Assembly (NCBI RefSeq): GCF_013822795.1
Contig: NZ_PNLB01000015.1
Coordinates: forward strand, 1-64,000
Direction: 5' to 3'
DNA length: 64,000 bases
Source of the DNA: Phenylobacterium sp.
GTDB lineage: Bacteria > Pseudomonadota > Alphaproteobacteria > Caulobacterales > Caulobacteraceae
Part shown: positions 53,649-62,434 of the stretch, one piece after another
How the letters are laid out: the number at the start of each line of letters is the position of its first letter
Numbering within the stretch: position 1 is the first letter of the stretch
The notes under the pieces: generated by a model
What the model was told of the DNA's origin: nothing
The model's input: only the letters and a program-made list of their open reading frames with translations
Database searches by the model: none
Made by a program: the position numbers and the translations under genes

Positions 53649-53765
53649 CTCCCTCGCCCCCTTTGGGGGAGAGGGTTGGGGGTGAGGGGGCCTCGGCCTT
53701 GGCCGCATAGCGCCGCTTCGCGCCGCCAACCCCTCACCTGACCTCTCCCCTCAAGCGGGGAGAGG
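53649..53765. repeat. Intergenic repeat family A, copy 3 (reverse)
   Basis: Starts CTCCCTCGCCCCCTTTGGGG, core GCCGCATAGCGCCGCTTCGC, ends CTCAAGCGGGGAGAGG; same orientation as the copies at 50984 and 59399. It abuts the mutM promoter region. Confidence 0.88.
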
Positions 53766-53842
53766 AACAAGAGAAGCGATCCCCGCCGACCGCTGCCGCG
53801 CCAATGGTTGTCGCCGCCGCCGCGAAATGCCACTTCAAGGCC

Positions 53843-54706
53843 ATGCCTGAATTGCCCGAGGTCGAAACCGTCCGGCGCGGCCTGCAGCCGGTGCTCGAAG
53901 GCCGCCGCCTGTCACGGGTCGAGGCGCGCCGCCCCGACCTGCGCTTTCCGTTCCCCGACGGCTTCGTCCAGCGCCTGACCGGCGCGACCATCCAGAAGCT
54001 CGAACGCCGGGCCAAGTATCTGATGGCGGTGCTCGACCGCGGCGAGACCCTGGTCATGCACTTAGGGATGAGCGGCCGCTTCGAGATCGCCCAGCCCGAA
54101 GGCTACCAGCGGCCCGGCGAGTTCCACTACGCCCCCGACCCCGATCCCAAGCACGCCCACGTGGTCTTCGAGGCCGAGGACGGCGGGCGCGTCACCTACT
54201 ACGATCCGCGCCGCTTTGGGTACATGGACCTGATCGAGACCGAGGCGATGCACAAGCATCCCTGGTTCGAGGCCCTCGGGCCCGAACCCCTGTCCGACGC
54301 CTTCAACGCCGAGCGGCTGGTCAAGGCCTTCGCCGGCCGCAAGCAAGGCCCCAAGACCCTGCTGCTCGACCAGCGCGTGGTCGCGGGCCTCGGCAACATC
54401 TATGTCTGCGAAGCGCTGAACCGGGCGAAGATCTCGCCGCTGAAACCGGCCGGCTCGATCAAGCCGGCCAAGCTCGGCCCGCTGGTCGAGATCATCCGCG
54501 ACGTGCTCAACGAGGCGATCGAGGCCGGCGGCTCCAGCCTCAAGGACTACGCCGCCGCCGACGGCGCGCTCGGCTACTTCCAGCACCGCTTCCGCGCCTA
54601 CGACCGCGAGGGCGAGCCCTGCGCCAACCCCGGCTGCAAGGGAACCATCGCCCGCGAGGTCCAGGCCGGCCGCTCCACCTTCTATTGTCCGACCTGCCAG
54701 AAGTGA
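53843..54706 (+). CDS. mutM: Formamidopyrimidine-DNA glycosylase
   Basis: A 287-residue DNA repair enzyme that removes 8-oxoguanine. After Met removal, P2 in MPELPEVETVRRGL is the catalytic nucleophile with E3; ERRAKYLMAVLDRG holds the beta-strand lysine, GLGNIYVCEAL the helix-two-turn-helix, and the C-terminal four-cysteine zinc finger ends YCPTCQK. ATG at 53843 is certain because the proline must be residue 2. Confidence 0.97.
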   Translation: MPELPEVETVRRGLQPVLEGRRLSRVEARRPDLRFPFPDGFVQRLTGATIQKLERRAKYLMAVLDRGETLVMHLGMSGRFEIAQPEGYQRPGEFHYAPDPDPKHAHVVFEAEDGGRVTYYDPRRFGYMDLIETEAMHKHPWFEALGPEPLSDAFNAERLVKAFAGRKQGPKTLLLDQRVVAGLGNIYVCEALNRAKISPLKPAGSIKPAKLGPLVEIIRDVLNEAIEAGGSSLKDYAAADGALGYFQHRFRAYDREGEPCANPGCKGTIAREVQAGRSTFYCPTCQK

Positions 54707-54714
54707 GCCGCCCG

Positions 54715-55587
54715 ATGACCAGACGTCTGCTCGGCGCGCTCGCCGGCCTGCTGCTCGCCGGTTGCACCGTCGCCGAAGCGCAGGCCCGCCCGCCGGTCTG
54801 GACGGTGCGCGACGCCGACTCCGAACTGGTGATCTTCGGCTCGGTCCACGTCCTGCCGCCGGGCCTCGACTGGCGGCCCTCCGAACTGGACGCGGCGCTG
54901 GCCAAGGCCGACGACCTCTGGTTCGAACTGCCGATCGACCCGGCCTCCGAGGCCAAGGTCGGCCTGCTCGCCGCCCAGAACGGCATGCTGCCCGAGGGCC
55001 AGACCCTGACGTCGCTGCTCTCGCCGGAGGGCCGCGCCCGCCTGGCGACCGCCGTCGCCGACCTCGGCGTCTCCATGGCGGTGCTCGACCGGCTGGAGCC
55101 GTGGTTCGCCGAGGTGGTGCTGGCCGGCGCCCAGTTCCAGAAGGCCGGGGCCGACGCCGCCTCCGGCGTCGAGAAGACCCTCTCCGCCTCGGCGCCCAAT
55201 TCGGCCCAGCGCCGCGCCTTCGAGAGCCCGGAGGAGCAGATCGCCATCTTCGACGCCGCCCCGCTGGCCCAGCAGGTCGCCTCGCTGGAACAGAGCCTGA
55301 TCGAACTGAACGACAACCCGCGGGCCTATGACGAGCTGATCGCCCATTGGATGGCCGGCGACCTGCGCGCCCTCGACGAGGACGTGCTCGGGCCGCTGCG
55401 CACCGCCGCGCCGGGCCTCTATGCCCGCCTGGTCACCGAGCGCAACGAGCGCTGGCTGAAGACCCTGAAGACCCGGCTCGACGGCTCGGGCCGCACGGTG
55501 GTCGTGGTCGGGGTCGGCCACCTGGTCGGCCAGGACGGCCTGCCCGCCCGCCTGCGCGCCCTTGGCTACAGCGTCGAAGGGCCTTAA
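54715..55587 (+). CDS. TraB/GumN family lipoprotein
   Basis: A 290-residue protein with a lipoprotein signal ([13 protein letters not shown]). TraB/GumN motifs: [17 protein letters not shown] (GxxH) and a C-terminal [18 protein letters not shown]; the fold resembles erythromycin-esterase/Tiki-type metalloproteases. Function in bacteria is largely untested. It follows mutM by 8 bp and sits in the conserved mutM-to-dnaA block of Caulobacter relatives. Confidence 0.88.
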   Translation: MTRRLLGALAGLLLAGCTVAEAQARPPVWTVRDADSELVIFGSVHVLPPGLDWRPSELDAALAKADDLWFELPIDPASEAKVGLLAAQNGMLPEGQTLTSLLSPEGRARLATAVADLGVSMAVLDRLEPWFAEVVLAGAQFQKAGADAASGVEKTLSASAPNSAQRRAFESPEEQIAIFDAAPLAQQVASLEQSLIELNDNPRAYDELIAHWMAGDLRALDEDVLGPLRTAAPGLYARLVTERNERWLKTLKTRLDGSGRTVVVVGVGHLVGQDGLPARLRALGYSVEGP

Positions 55588-55621
55588 TCCCGGCGGACCG
55601 ACATCGCCAGCGAGGGCTGCC

Positions 55622-56398
55622 ATGAGCTACGAGACCCTGATCGTCGAGCAAACCGAAGGCGTGACGATGATCCGCCTCAACCGGCCCGAGGCGCTCAACG
55701 CCCTGAACAGCCAGCTGCTCGGCGAACTCTGCGCCGCCCTCGACGCGGCCGAGGCCGACGAAGCCGTCCGCTGCGTGGTGCTGACCGGCTCGGACCGCGC
55801 CTTCGCCGCCGGCGCCGACATCAAGGAGATGTCGACCAAGTCCTACGCCGAGATGTTCAAGCAGGACTTCTTCGGCGCCAGCGCCCGTCGCATCGAACAG
55901 TTCCGCAAGCCGATCATCGCCGCGGTCTCCGGCTACGCCCTGGGCGGCGGCTGCGAGCTGGCCATGCTCTGCGACTTCATCATCGCCGCCGAGAGCGCCA
56001 AGTTCGGCCAGCCCGAGATCAATCTCGGCGTCGCCCCCGGCATCGGCGGCACCCAGCGCCTGACCCGCTTCGTCGGCAAGTCCAAGGCCATGGAGATGAT
56101 CCTCACCGGCCGGATGATGGACGCCGCCGAGGCCGAGCGTTCGGGCCTGGTCTCCCGCGTCGTGCCGTCCGACCAGCTGATCGGCGAGGCCATGGCCGCG
56201 GCGACCAAGATCGCCGGCCAGTCGCCGCTGGCGGTGATGATGAACAAGGAACTGGTCGAGACCGCCTACGAGACCACGCTCTCCACCGGCGTCGCCGTCG
56301 AGCGCCGGCTGTTCCACTCGCTGTTCGCCTTCGACGACCAGAAGGAAGGCATGGCCGCCTTCGTCGAGAAACGCAAACCCGACTTCAAGGGCTCCTGA
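55622..56398 (+). CDS. Enoyl-CoA hydratase/isomerase (crotonase family)
   Basis: A 258-residue crotonase: [30 protein letters not shown] (oxyanion hole), [20 protein letters not shown] with the first catalytic Glu, and [20 protein letters not shown] with the second. Both glutamates of a true hydratase are present, so short-chain enoyl-CoA hydration in beta-oxidation is likely. ATG at 55622; the frame extends upstream into the lipoprotein gene without a better start. Confidence 0.93.
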   Translation: MSYETLIVEQTEGVTMIRLNRPEALNALNSQLLGELCAALDAAEADEAVRCVVLTGSDRAFAAGADIKEMSTKSYAEMFKQDFFGASARRIEQFRKPIIAAVSGYALGGGCELAMLCDFIIAAESAKFGQPEINLGVAPGIGGTQRLTRFVGKSKAMEMILTGRMMDAAEAERSGLVSRVVPSDQLIGEAMAAATKIAGQSPLAVMMNKELVETAYETTLSTGVAVERRLFHSLFAFDDQKEGMAAFVEKRKPDFKGS

Positions 56399-56400
56399 GC

Positions 56401-56982
56401 GTGAGACTGATCGCGTTCGGCGACTCCATGGTCGCCGGCGCCGGCGACCCCGATCATCTCGGCTGGATCGGCCGCGCCCTGCTCGGCCGCCGCGAAATCA
56501 CGCTCTACAATCTCGGCGTCCGGCGCGAGACCTCCAGCGATATCGCCGCCCGCTGGCGGGCCGAGGCGACGCCTCGGTTCACCGACGAAGAGCCGATGCG
56601 CATCCTGTTCTCGTTCGGCGCCAACGACTGCTACCCGCAGGACGGCGCACCGCGCGTCGCCCAGGCCCAGACCATGAAGAACGCCATGGCCATGCTGACC
56701 GGCGCCGACGCCCATTGCCCAGTGCTGATGGTCGGGCCGCCGCCGATGGCCGATCCTGGCGTCTCCGCGCGGCTTGAGGCGCTCAACGAGAACCTCAAGG
56801 TGCTGGCCGCCCGGCTGAAGGTGCCGTTCATCGACGTCTTCCAGCCGCTGGAGGCCGACGGCCTGTGGCGCAGCGAGGCCCTGGCCTGGGACGGCGCCCA
56901 CCCCGGCGCCGGCGGCTATCAGCGCATGGCCGACCTGGTCGCGGCGCATCCCGCCTGGCGCGCCTTCACCCTGATCGATTAA
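56401..56982 (+). CDS. SGNH/GDSL hydrolase
   Basis: A 193-residue esterase-fold protein. Block I IAFGDSMVAGAGDP holds the catalytic Ser, block III SFGANDC the oxyanion Asn, and block V AWDGAHPGAGGY the Asp-His pair. No signal peptide is visible, so it is probably cytoplasmic. Start is GTG at 56401, two bases after the echA stop, so it is coupled. Substrate unknown. Confidence 0.9.
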   Translation: MRLIAFGDSMVAGAGDPDHLGWIGRALLGRREITLYNLGVRRETSSDIAARWRAEATPRFTDEEPMRILFSFGANDCYPQDGAPRVAQAQTMKNAMAMLTGADAHCPVLMVGPPPMADPGVSARLEALNENLKVLAARLKVPFIDVFQPLEADGLWRSEALAWDGAHPGAGGYQRMADLVAAHPAWRAFTLID

Positions 56983-57089
56983 ACCGTCCACAGCGCATTG
57001 ACCCGCGCGGCGCTGTCCCGTATATCCGCGCCTCCAATTTGCCCGCCCGGGTTTCTGGCTCGGGCGCGATCCGTATCGAGAGCTGACAC

Positions 57090-57359
57090 ATGGCCAACAC
57101 GCCCGGCGCCAAGAAGGCGGTCCGTAAGATCGCCCGCCGTACCGAAGTCAACAAGGCTCGCCGCTCGCGCGTGCGCACCTACCTGCGCAAGTTCGACGAG
57201 GCCCTCGCCTCGGGCGACGCCGGCGCCGCCAAGGCCGCGTTCGTCGAAGCTCAATCCGAGCTGATGCGCGCCGTCACCAAGGGCGTCGTTCACAAGAACA
57301 CCGGCTCGCGCAAGGTCTCGCGCCTGGCCGCCCAGCTGAAGAAGATGGCTGCGGCCTGA
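57090..57359 (+). CDS. rpsT: 30S ribosomal protein S20
   Basis: An 89-residue basic protein: [20 protein letters not shown] and then [17 protein letters not shown] are S20 signatures. It binds 16S rRNA at the base of the 30S body. It lies directly upstream of dnaA, an arrangement kept in Caulobacter, and ends in a strong terminator, so dnaA has its own promoter. Confidence 0.97.
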   Translation: MANTPGAKKAVRKIARRTEVNKARRSRVRTYLRKFDEALASGDAGAAKAAFVEAQSELMRAVTKGVVHKNTGSRKVSRLAAQLKKMAAA

Positions 57360-57422
57360 GGTTGAACGGCTAGGTTCAAGCCTGGCCGCACGACCCCCTA
57401 CGAAATACGGAATTTCTGGACA

Positions 57423-57455
57423 CCCGCGGGTTGATGGACCCGCGGGCGTTTTATT
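57423..57455 (+). terminator. Intrinsic terminator after rpsT
   Basis: Stem CCCGCGGGT/ACCCGCGGG (57423-57431, 57438-57446) with loop TGATGG, then CG and TTTTATTTT. It isolates dnaA transcription from rpsT. Confidence 0.92.
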
Positions 57456-57762
57456 TTGCGCGTCCCACAACCATGCACGTTTGGGGTGAGAGCTCTCAGC
57501 TGACGGAACGTCGAAATTCAAATTCCCTTGCCGCGCGAGGCATGGATTTGAGTCAACGAAAATATCCGTCGACGGGGCGAAGAATCACCGTTGACCCCCT
57601 AGTCGCCCTGACTAGGGTGACAAGTCTCAAGACGTCCTTCCATCTGATCTCGGATGAAAAAAGGCGGCGGCGGGGGCATTGCGCTCGCCGGTTAAGGCTT
57701 TGTGTTTGTTTAACAAAGTTCCGCTGCGGGGGCGCTGACGGATGACGACAAAAGAGGTAGGA
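57456..57762 (+). promoter_or_regulatory. dnaA control region: two GANTC sites, promoter-like elements and an inverted repeat
   Basis: About 300 bp with no gene. CcrM sites GAGTC (57550-57554) and GAATC (57582-57586) are 32 bp apart. A possible sigma-70 promoter follows: TTGACC (57591-57596), 16-bp spacer, TAGGGT (57613-57618). Overlapping it, CCCTAGTC-GCCCT-GACTAGGG (57597-57617) is a perfect 8-bp-arm inverted repeat. In Caulobacter full methylation of a GANTC site in the dnaA promoter raises its expression, so the same control is likely. If the promoter is right the leader is about 140 nt. Confidence 0.65.
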
Positions 57763-59223
57763 ATGATGGCCGCTGGGGGCGTTGCGAGTTCTGTTGTCGA
57801 GACGCAAGCGGCGGCCGTGTGGTCGACGACCTGCGCCGCGCTTAAGCGAGAACTTGGTGAGGCCACCTACGGCTCGTGGCTGGGTCAGGCCGTCCTGCGT
57901 GAGCGCGGCGACGAGCTGTGCCTGGTCGCGGCGACCGGCGTCGCCCGCGACTGGATCCGTCGTCACGCCTGGCGCCGCATCGGCGAGCTCTGGGCGCAGA
58001 ACGACCCGATGGGCCGCAACCTCGAACTGAAGTCGCGGATGGAGTTCGAGGCCGAGACCCCGAACGCTCCGGCCGCCCCGGTGGTGCTCAAGGCCGAACC
58101 GATGGCCGCGCCGCTGGCCGACGGTCAGGTGATCGAGATCGAGGTGCCGCTGCAAGCCGCCCCGGTCGCCGCCCGCGCCGGCCGCCAGCAGGGCCTGCAG
58201 GACCGCTTCTCGTTCGAGACCTTCGTCGCCGGTCCGGCCAACGAATTCGCCTTCGCCGTGGCCCGCCGCGTGGCGGCCTGGTCGGACGGCCACTTCAATC
58301 CGGTGATCTTCCATGGCCCCTACGGCTTCGGAAAGACCCACCTGCTGAACGCCCTGGCCTGGGAGGCCATGCAGGCCGCCCCGGAAAAGCGGGTCGTCTA
58401 CATCACCGCCGAGCGCTTCACCTCGACCTTCGTCAAGGCTGTGCAGGACCGCTCGACCGCCGCTTTCAAGGACGAGCTTCGCAACGCCGACCTGCTGCTG
58501 ATCGACGACGTCCAGTTCGTCGCCGGCAAGTCGTCGACCCAGGAAGAGCTGTTCCACACCCTGCTGGCCCTGGTCGAAGACGGCCGCCGCGTGGTGATGA
58601 CCGCCGACCGCTCGCCGGCCGAACTCCAGGAGATGGAGCCGCGCCTGCGCAGCCACCTGCAGGCCGGCCTGGTCTGCGGCATCGAGCCGGCCGACCGCAC
58701 CCTTCGCCTCGGCATCCTGGAGCGCAAGCTCGCCACCCTGGCGGCCCAGGGCAAGTTCATGCCCTCGGCCCGCCCCGAGGTGCTGCAGTTCCTCGCCGAC
58801 CGTTTCACCGACAGCGTCCGTGAGCTGGAAGGCGCGCTCAACACCCTGGTCGCCCGCGTCGGCGGCGAGATCTCGCGCATGACCCTGGACGAAGCGCAGG
58901 CGATCCTGCGTCCGAACCTGGCCTGCAACGAGCGCCGGGTCACCGTCGACCAGATCCAGAAGACCGTCGCCGAGCACTACCAGCTCAAGCAGGCCGACCT
59001 GATCTCCGAGCGCCGCGCCCGCGTGGTCGCCCGTCCGCGTCAGGTCGCCATGTGGCTGGCCAAGCAGATCACCACCCGCTCGCTGCCGGACATCGGCCGC
59101 CGCTTCGGGGGCCGCGACCACACCACCGTCCTGCACGCCGTGCGCCGCATCGAAGCCCTGAAGGGCGAAGACCCGATGATCGCCCGCGACCTCGACGTCC
59201 TGCTGCGCAAACTGCGCGGGTAA
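57763..59223 (+). CDS. dnaA: Chromosomal replication initiator DnaA
   Basis: A 486-residue AAA+ initiator. Domain I (VWSTTCAALKRELGEATYGSW) is followed by a linker, Walker A GPYGFGKTH at residues 185-193 (Caulobacter type instead of GxxGxGKT), Walker B LLLIDDVQF, and the C-terminal DNA-binding signature GRRFGGRDHTTVLHAVRRIE. Start at 57763 is preferred over 57742: GAGG lies 5 bp ahead and the N-terminus MMAAGGVASS matches Caulobacter DnaA. Cell-cycle control through GANTC sites is expected. Confidence 0.97.
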   Translation: MMAAGGVASSVVETQAAAVWSTTCAALKRELGEATYGSWLGQAVLRERGDELCLVAATGVARDWIRRHAWRRIGELWAQNDPMGRNLELKSRMEFEAETPNAPAAPVVLKAEPMAAPLADGQVIEIEVPLQAAPVAARAGRQQGLQDRFSFETFVAGPANEFAFAVARRVAAWSDGHFNPVIFHGPYGFGKTHLLNALAWEAMQAAPEKRVVYITAERFTSTFVKAVQDRSTAAFKDELRNADLLLIDDVQFVAGKSSTQEELFHTLLALVEDGRRVVMTADRSPAELQEMEPRLRSHLQAGLVCGIEPADRTLRLGILERKLATLAAQGKFMPSARPEVLQFLADRFTDSVRELEGALNTLVARVGGEISRMTLDEAQAILRPNLACNERRVTVDQIQKTVAEHYQLKQADLISERRARVVARPRQVAMWLAKQITTRSLPDIGRRFGGRDHTTVLHAVRRIEALKGEDPMIARDLDVLLRKLRG

Positions 59224-59248
59224 GCAGACTCAAAGACCCCCCGCCTCA

Positions 59249-59374
59249 GATCCTCCCCCTTTGGGGGAGGTGGATCGATGCGCAGCATCGAGACGGAGGG
59301 GGACTGCTCTCAAGGCAGCATCAAAGTCCCCCTCAGTCATCTGCGCTGACAGCTCCCCCAGCGGGGGAGCATCT
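59249..59374. repeat. Intergenic repeat family B, full copy 2
   Basis: Nearly the same as 53445-53570: GATCCTCCCCCTTTGGGGGA, CGATGCGCAGCATCGAG, AAGTCCCCCTCAGTCATCTGC and ending GGGGGAGCATCTT. Together with the next element it fills the 338-bp gap between dnaA and the methyltransferase; no gene is seen there. Confidence 0.88.
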
Positions 59375-59398
59375 TGTGGGGGCGCCTTGGCTCAGAAC

Positions 59399-59512
59399 AC
59401 TCCCTCGCCCCCTTGGGGGAGAGGGCTGGGGTAAGGGGGACACGGCCTCCGCCGCATAGCGCCGCTTCGCGCCGCCCCCCTCACCTAGCCTCTCCCCTCG
59501 AGCGGGGAGAGG
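59399..59512. repeat. Intergenic repeat family A, copy 4 (reverse)
   Basis: CTCCCTCGCCCCCTTGGGGG at the left, GCCGCATAGCGCCGCTTCGC core, CTCGAGCGGGGAGAGG at the right. A remnant of family C (GCGGCGAAGACCGGGATC) lies at 59546-59563, touching the stop of the next gene. Confidence 0.85.
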
Positions 59513-59561
59513 AACAGTTCCTCGCACGTCATCGAGGTTCGGCCAGCGGCGAAGACCGGGA

Positions 59562-60362
59562 TCAGCTCACCTCCGCGGTCACCACCACCGCCTGGCCCCG
59601 GCCGACGATCTCGCCGCCGCCGAAGGCTTCGGTGAGCGCCGCGGTCGCCGCCTCGCTCGCCGCATCCAGCCCGTCGGGGTCGCGCGCCTCGATCTCGCCG
59701 CGCAGCGGCGTGCCGGTGCAGAGCCCGATGGCCGCGTCCGCCGCCGACGGCGAGCGCAGCTCCAGCCTCACCACATCGAACTGCGGCGCGGCGAAACCCG
59801 CCTCGGCCAGGGCCGCGGCGATCGTCTCGCGGTCGTGATAGCCGAACGGCGTGCGCTCCAAAAACCTCGGGGGGTCCTTCGGGAACATCTCCGCCACCGC
59901 CTCGCTGACCACCCGCGAGATCTCGTTGTCGGCGATGTCGTCCCAGACGTTGAACACCAACCGCCCGCCCGGCCGCAGCACCCGCCGCGCCTGCGCAAAG
60001 CCGGCGGCCTTGTCGGGAAAGAACATCACCCCGAACTGGCAGACCACCGCATCGAAGCTGCCGTCCGCGAACGGCAGAGCCTGGGCGTCGGCCTGCCGCC
60101 ACTCGACGTTCGCGGCGACCGTCAGGCCCGCAGCGGTGTCGAGCATCGGTTGGTTGAGGTCGGTGGCCAGGATCTTCGCCCGCGGCGCCGCCTTGGCCAG
60201 GGCCCGCGTCACCCGCCCGGTGCCCGCGGCGGTCTCCAGGAGCTCGCCCTCGAACCCTTCGAAGCGCCTAGCCATGTCGCGGGCATAGGGCTCGAACAGC
60301 ATCGGCCCCAGATAACGCTCATAGATGTCGGGGATCGAACCGACAAAAGCGGCGTCCGTCAT
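59562..60362 (-). CDS. Class I SAM-dependent methyltransferase
   Basis: A 266-residue methyltransferase: SIPDIYERYLGPMLFEPYA, SAM motif LLETAAGTGRVTRALA, ILATDLNQPMLDTAA, and QFGVMFFPDKAAGFAQARRVLRPGGRLVF (motifs post-I to III). The pattern resembles ubiquinone/menaquinone-type or arsenite-type small-molecule methyltransferases, but the substrate is unknown. ATG at 60362 has GGGAG ahead; the frame's earlier ATG is rejected. Confidence 0.88.
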   Translation of the reverse strand: MTDAAFVGSIPDIYERYLGPMLFEPYARDMARRFEGFEGELLETAAGTGRVTRALAKAAPRAKILATDLNQPMLDTAAGLTVAANVEWRQADAQALPFADGSFDAVVCQFGVMFFPDKAAGFAQARRVLRPGGRLVFNVWDDIADNEISRVVSEAVAEMFPKDPPRFLERTPFGYHDRETIAAALAEAGFAAPQFDVVRLELRSPSAADAAIGLCTGTPLRGEIEARDPDGLDAASEAATAALTEAFGGGEIVGRGQAVVVTAEVS

Positions 60363-60467
60363 TGCGCGCTCCCAGCTGAACCGCCGGCAGCATAACACGG
60401 GTTTTCGAATGAAGGATGCTCCCCCAAGAAGGGAGGATCCTATGTCCCGTCGGCTGCACGACCAGTT

Positions 60468-60579
60468 CCTCTCCCCGCTAGAGGGGAGAGGTTAGGTGAG
60501 GGGTCGGCGGCGCGGAGCGGCGCGCTTCTGAGTCAGCAGCCCCCTCACCCCAGCCCTCTCCCCCAAGGGGGCGAGGGAG
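60468..60579. repeat. Intergenic repeat family A, copy 5 (forward)
   Basis: CCTCTCCCCGCTAGAGGGGA, GGTTAGGTGAGGGG, CGGCGCGGAGCGGCGCG and CCCCAAGGGGGCGAGGGAGG; same orientation as copy 1. A family-B end fragment (GATGCTCCCCCAAGAAGG) lies just before it at 60416-60433. Confidence 0.85.
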
Positions 60580-60613
60580 GGAGGGGCTGCCCCGAGAGCG
60601 AAGGAACCAGCCC

Positions 60614-62104
60614 CTACCGCTTCTTCATCCCGCCCAGGATGCCGCGCATCAGCTCGCGGGCGATGGTGCTGCCGGCCTGGCGCAGCAGCGACTTGGTGAA
60701 GGCCTCGCCCATCGACTGGCGGTTGGAGGCGCGCGGCCGCGGCGCCGCGGGGGCCCGGCCGCGAGGCGCCGGGGCCGGCTGTCCGCCCCAGGGCGATCCG
60801 CCGGCCGGCGCCTGCGCCGCCTCGGCGGCGGACGCGGCCCGGGCCTTCAGCAGTTCATAGGCGCTCTCGCGGTCCTTGACGGTGTCATAGAGCCCGCGCA
60901 CCGGGCTCTGTGCCATGATCGCCGCCCGCTCGGCCGGGGTGATCGGCCCCAGGCGCGAGACCGGCGGCCGGATCAGGGTCCGCTGCACCACGGTCGGGGC
61001 GCCCTTTTCGTCCAGCACGCTGACCAGCGCCTCGCCGACGCCCAGCGCCTGGATCGCCTCGGCGGTGTCGAAGGCCGGGTTGGCGCGGAACGAATTCGAC
61101 GCCGCCTTCAGCCCCTTCTGCTCGGTCGGGGTGTAGGCGCGCAGCGCGTGCTGGATGCGGTTGCCCAGCTGGCCCAGCACGGTCTCAGGGATGTCGGCCG
61201 GGTTCTGGGTCACGAAATAGACCCCGACGCCCTTGGAGCGGATCAGCCGCACCACCTGCTCGACCTTTTCCAGCAGCGGCTTGGGCGCGTCGCGGAACAG
61301 GAGGTGCGCCTCGTCGAAGAAGAACGCCAGCCGCGGCTTCTCCGGATCGCCGACCTCGGGCAGCTCCTCGAACAGCTCGCTCATCAGCCACAGCAGGAAG
61401 GTCGCATAGAGCCGCGGGCTGGCGATCAGCTTGTCGGCCGCCAGGATGTTCACGAAGCCGCGGCCCGAGCCGTCGGTGCGCATGATGTCGGACAGCTGCA
61501 GCGCGGGCTCGCCGAAGAACCCGCCGCCGCCCTGGTCCTCCAGCACCAACAGCTTGCGCTGGATGGTCGCCACCGTCGCCGGCGAGACGTTGCCGTACTT
61601 CGCGCCCAGCTCCTTGGCGTTCTCTGAGGCGAAGCTCAGCGCCGCCTGCAGGTCCTTGAGGTCCAGCAGCAGCAGGCCCTCGTCGTCGGCGGCGCGGAAC
61701 ACCACCGTCAGCACGCCCTCCTGCACGTCGTTGAGGTCGAGCATCCGCGAGATCAGCAGCGGCCCCATCTCCGACACCGTCGCGCGGATCGGGTGGCCCT
61801 GCTGGCCGAACAGGTCCCAGAACACCGTCGGCGCCGCCTGCGGATTGAGCGTCAGCCCCATCAGCTTGGCGCGCTCCTCGAACTTGGCGTTCGGCGTCCC
61901 CGGCTCGGCGACGCCGCAAAGGTCGCCCTTCACGTCGGCGGCGAACACCGGCACCCCGGCGTCGGACAGCCCCTGGGCCAGCACCTGCAGCGTCACGGTC
62001 TTGCCGGTCCCCGTCGCCCCGGCGACCAGCCCGTGGCGGTTGGCCCGGTTGAGCAGCAGGTTTTCAAGGTGATCCGAAAAACCGATCAGGACGCCGTCGG
62101 ACAT
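60614..62104 (-). CDS. DUF853/HerA-like bipolar ATPase
   Basis: A 496-residue P-loop ATPase of the HerA-FtsK group. Walker A is [17 protein letters not shown] near residue 30, Walker [13 protein letters not shown], and [31 protein letters not shown] is the sensor/arginine-finger region. A Pro/Ala-rich linker and a basic tail ([10 protein letters not shown]) end it. Family members are annotated as DNA helicases; no NurA partner is nearby. ATG at 62104 follows a GGAGC site and fits MSDGVLIGF, the usual family start. Confidence 0.87.
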   Translation of the reverse strand: MSDGVLIGFSDHLENLLLNRANRHGLVAGATGTGKTVTLQVLAQGLSDAGVPVFAADVKGDLCGVAEPGTPNAKFEERAKLMGLTLNPQAAPTVFWDLFGQQGHPIRATVSEMGPLLISRMLDLNDVQEGVLTVVFRAADDEGLLLLDLKDLQAALSFASENAKELGAKYGNVSPATVATIQRKLLVLEDQGGGGFFGEPALQLSDIMRTDGSGRGFVNILAADKLIASPRLYATFLLWLMSELFEELPEVGDPEKPRLAFFFDEAHLLFRDAPKPLLEKVEQVVRLIRSKGVGVYFVTQNPADIPETVLGQLGNRIQHALRAYTPTEQKGLKAASNSFRANPAFDTAEAIQALGVGEALVSVLDEKGAPTVVQRTLIRPPVSRLGPITPAERAAIMAQSPVRGLYDTVKDRESAYELLKARAASAAEAAQAPAGGSPWGGQPAPAPRGRAPAAPRPRASNRQSMGEAFTKSLLRQAGSTIARELMRGILGGMKKR

Positions 62105-62434
62105 GGGGAGCTCCGCAAGGTTCGTATCCGGCGAAGCTAGCCGCCCGCCGCCGCCAGGGCGATAGGCTGTTTCAAAGCGTGATCGCCGCCCGTTTCTCAC
62201 GTCGCCCGCCCGATCCGGAACGCCGCCCACAGGCATCACCTCGCGTTCATGAACGGTGTTCACGAAAACTCATTGCCGAATTTTCTGCGGAAGCGGTGAG
62301 GATAAACCGCAGGAGCGCGTCTTATAGGCATAGACACTCCCCACGTCGGTCGAACCGGGGTAGGGATGGTCCAAATTGACGCGGCAGGCCCCGACGCTGA
62401 CAGTCTCGGGGAACCACCACCGCAAAAAGATCTC
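62105..62434. other. 330-bp divergent intergenic region
   Basis: The gap between the HerA-like ATPase (minus) and the PerM-like permease (plus). I see no gene. It includes a GTTCATGAAC palindrome at 62245-62254 and AT-rich patches around 62262-62285 and 62330-62340 that may hold the promoters. Confidence 0.4.

Noticed and set aside
57692..57713. Possible CtrA box (TTAA...TTAA) upstream of dnaA
   Set aside because: The half-sites are 14 bp apart instead of 7, and the rest of the consensus is missing.
62245..62261. Two GTTC motifs that suggested an alphaproteobacterial LexA (SOS) box before the PerM-like gene
   Set aside because: The alphaproteobacterial box is GTTC-N7-GTTC; here the spacing is 9 bp, and neither flanking gene is a usual SOS gene.
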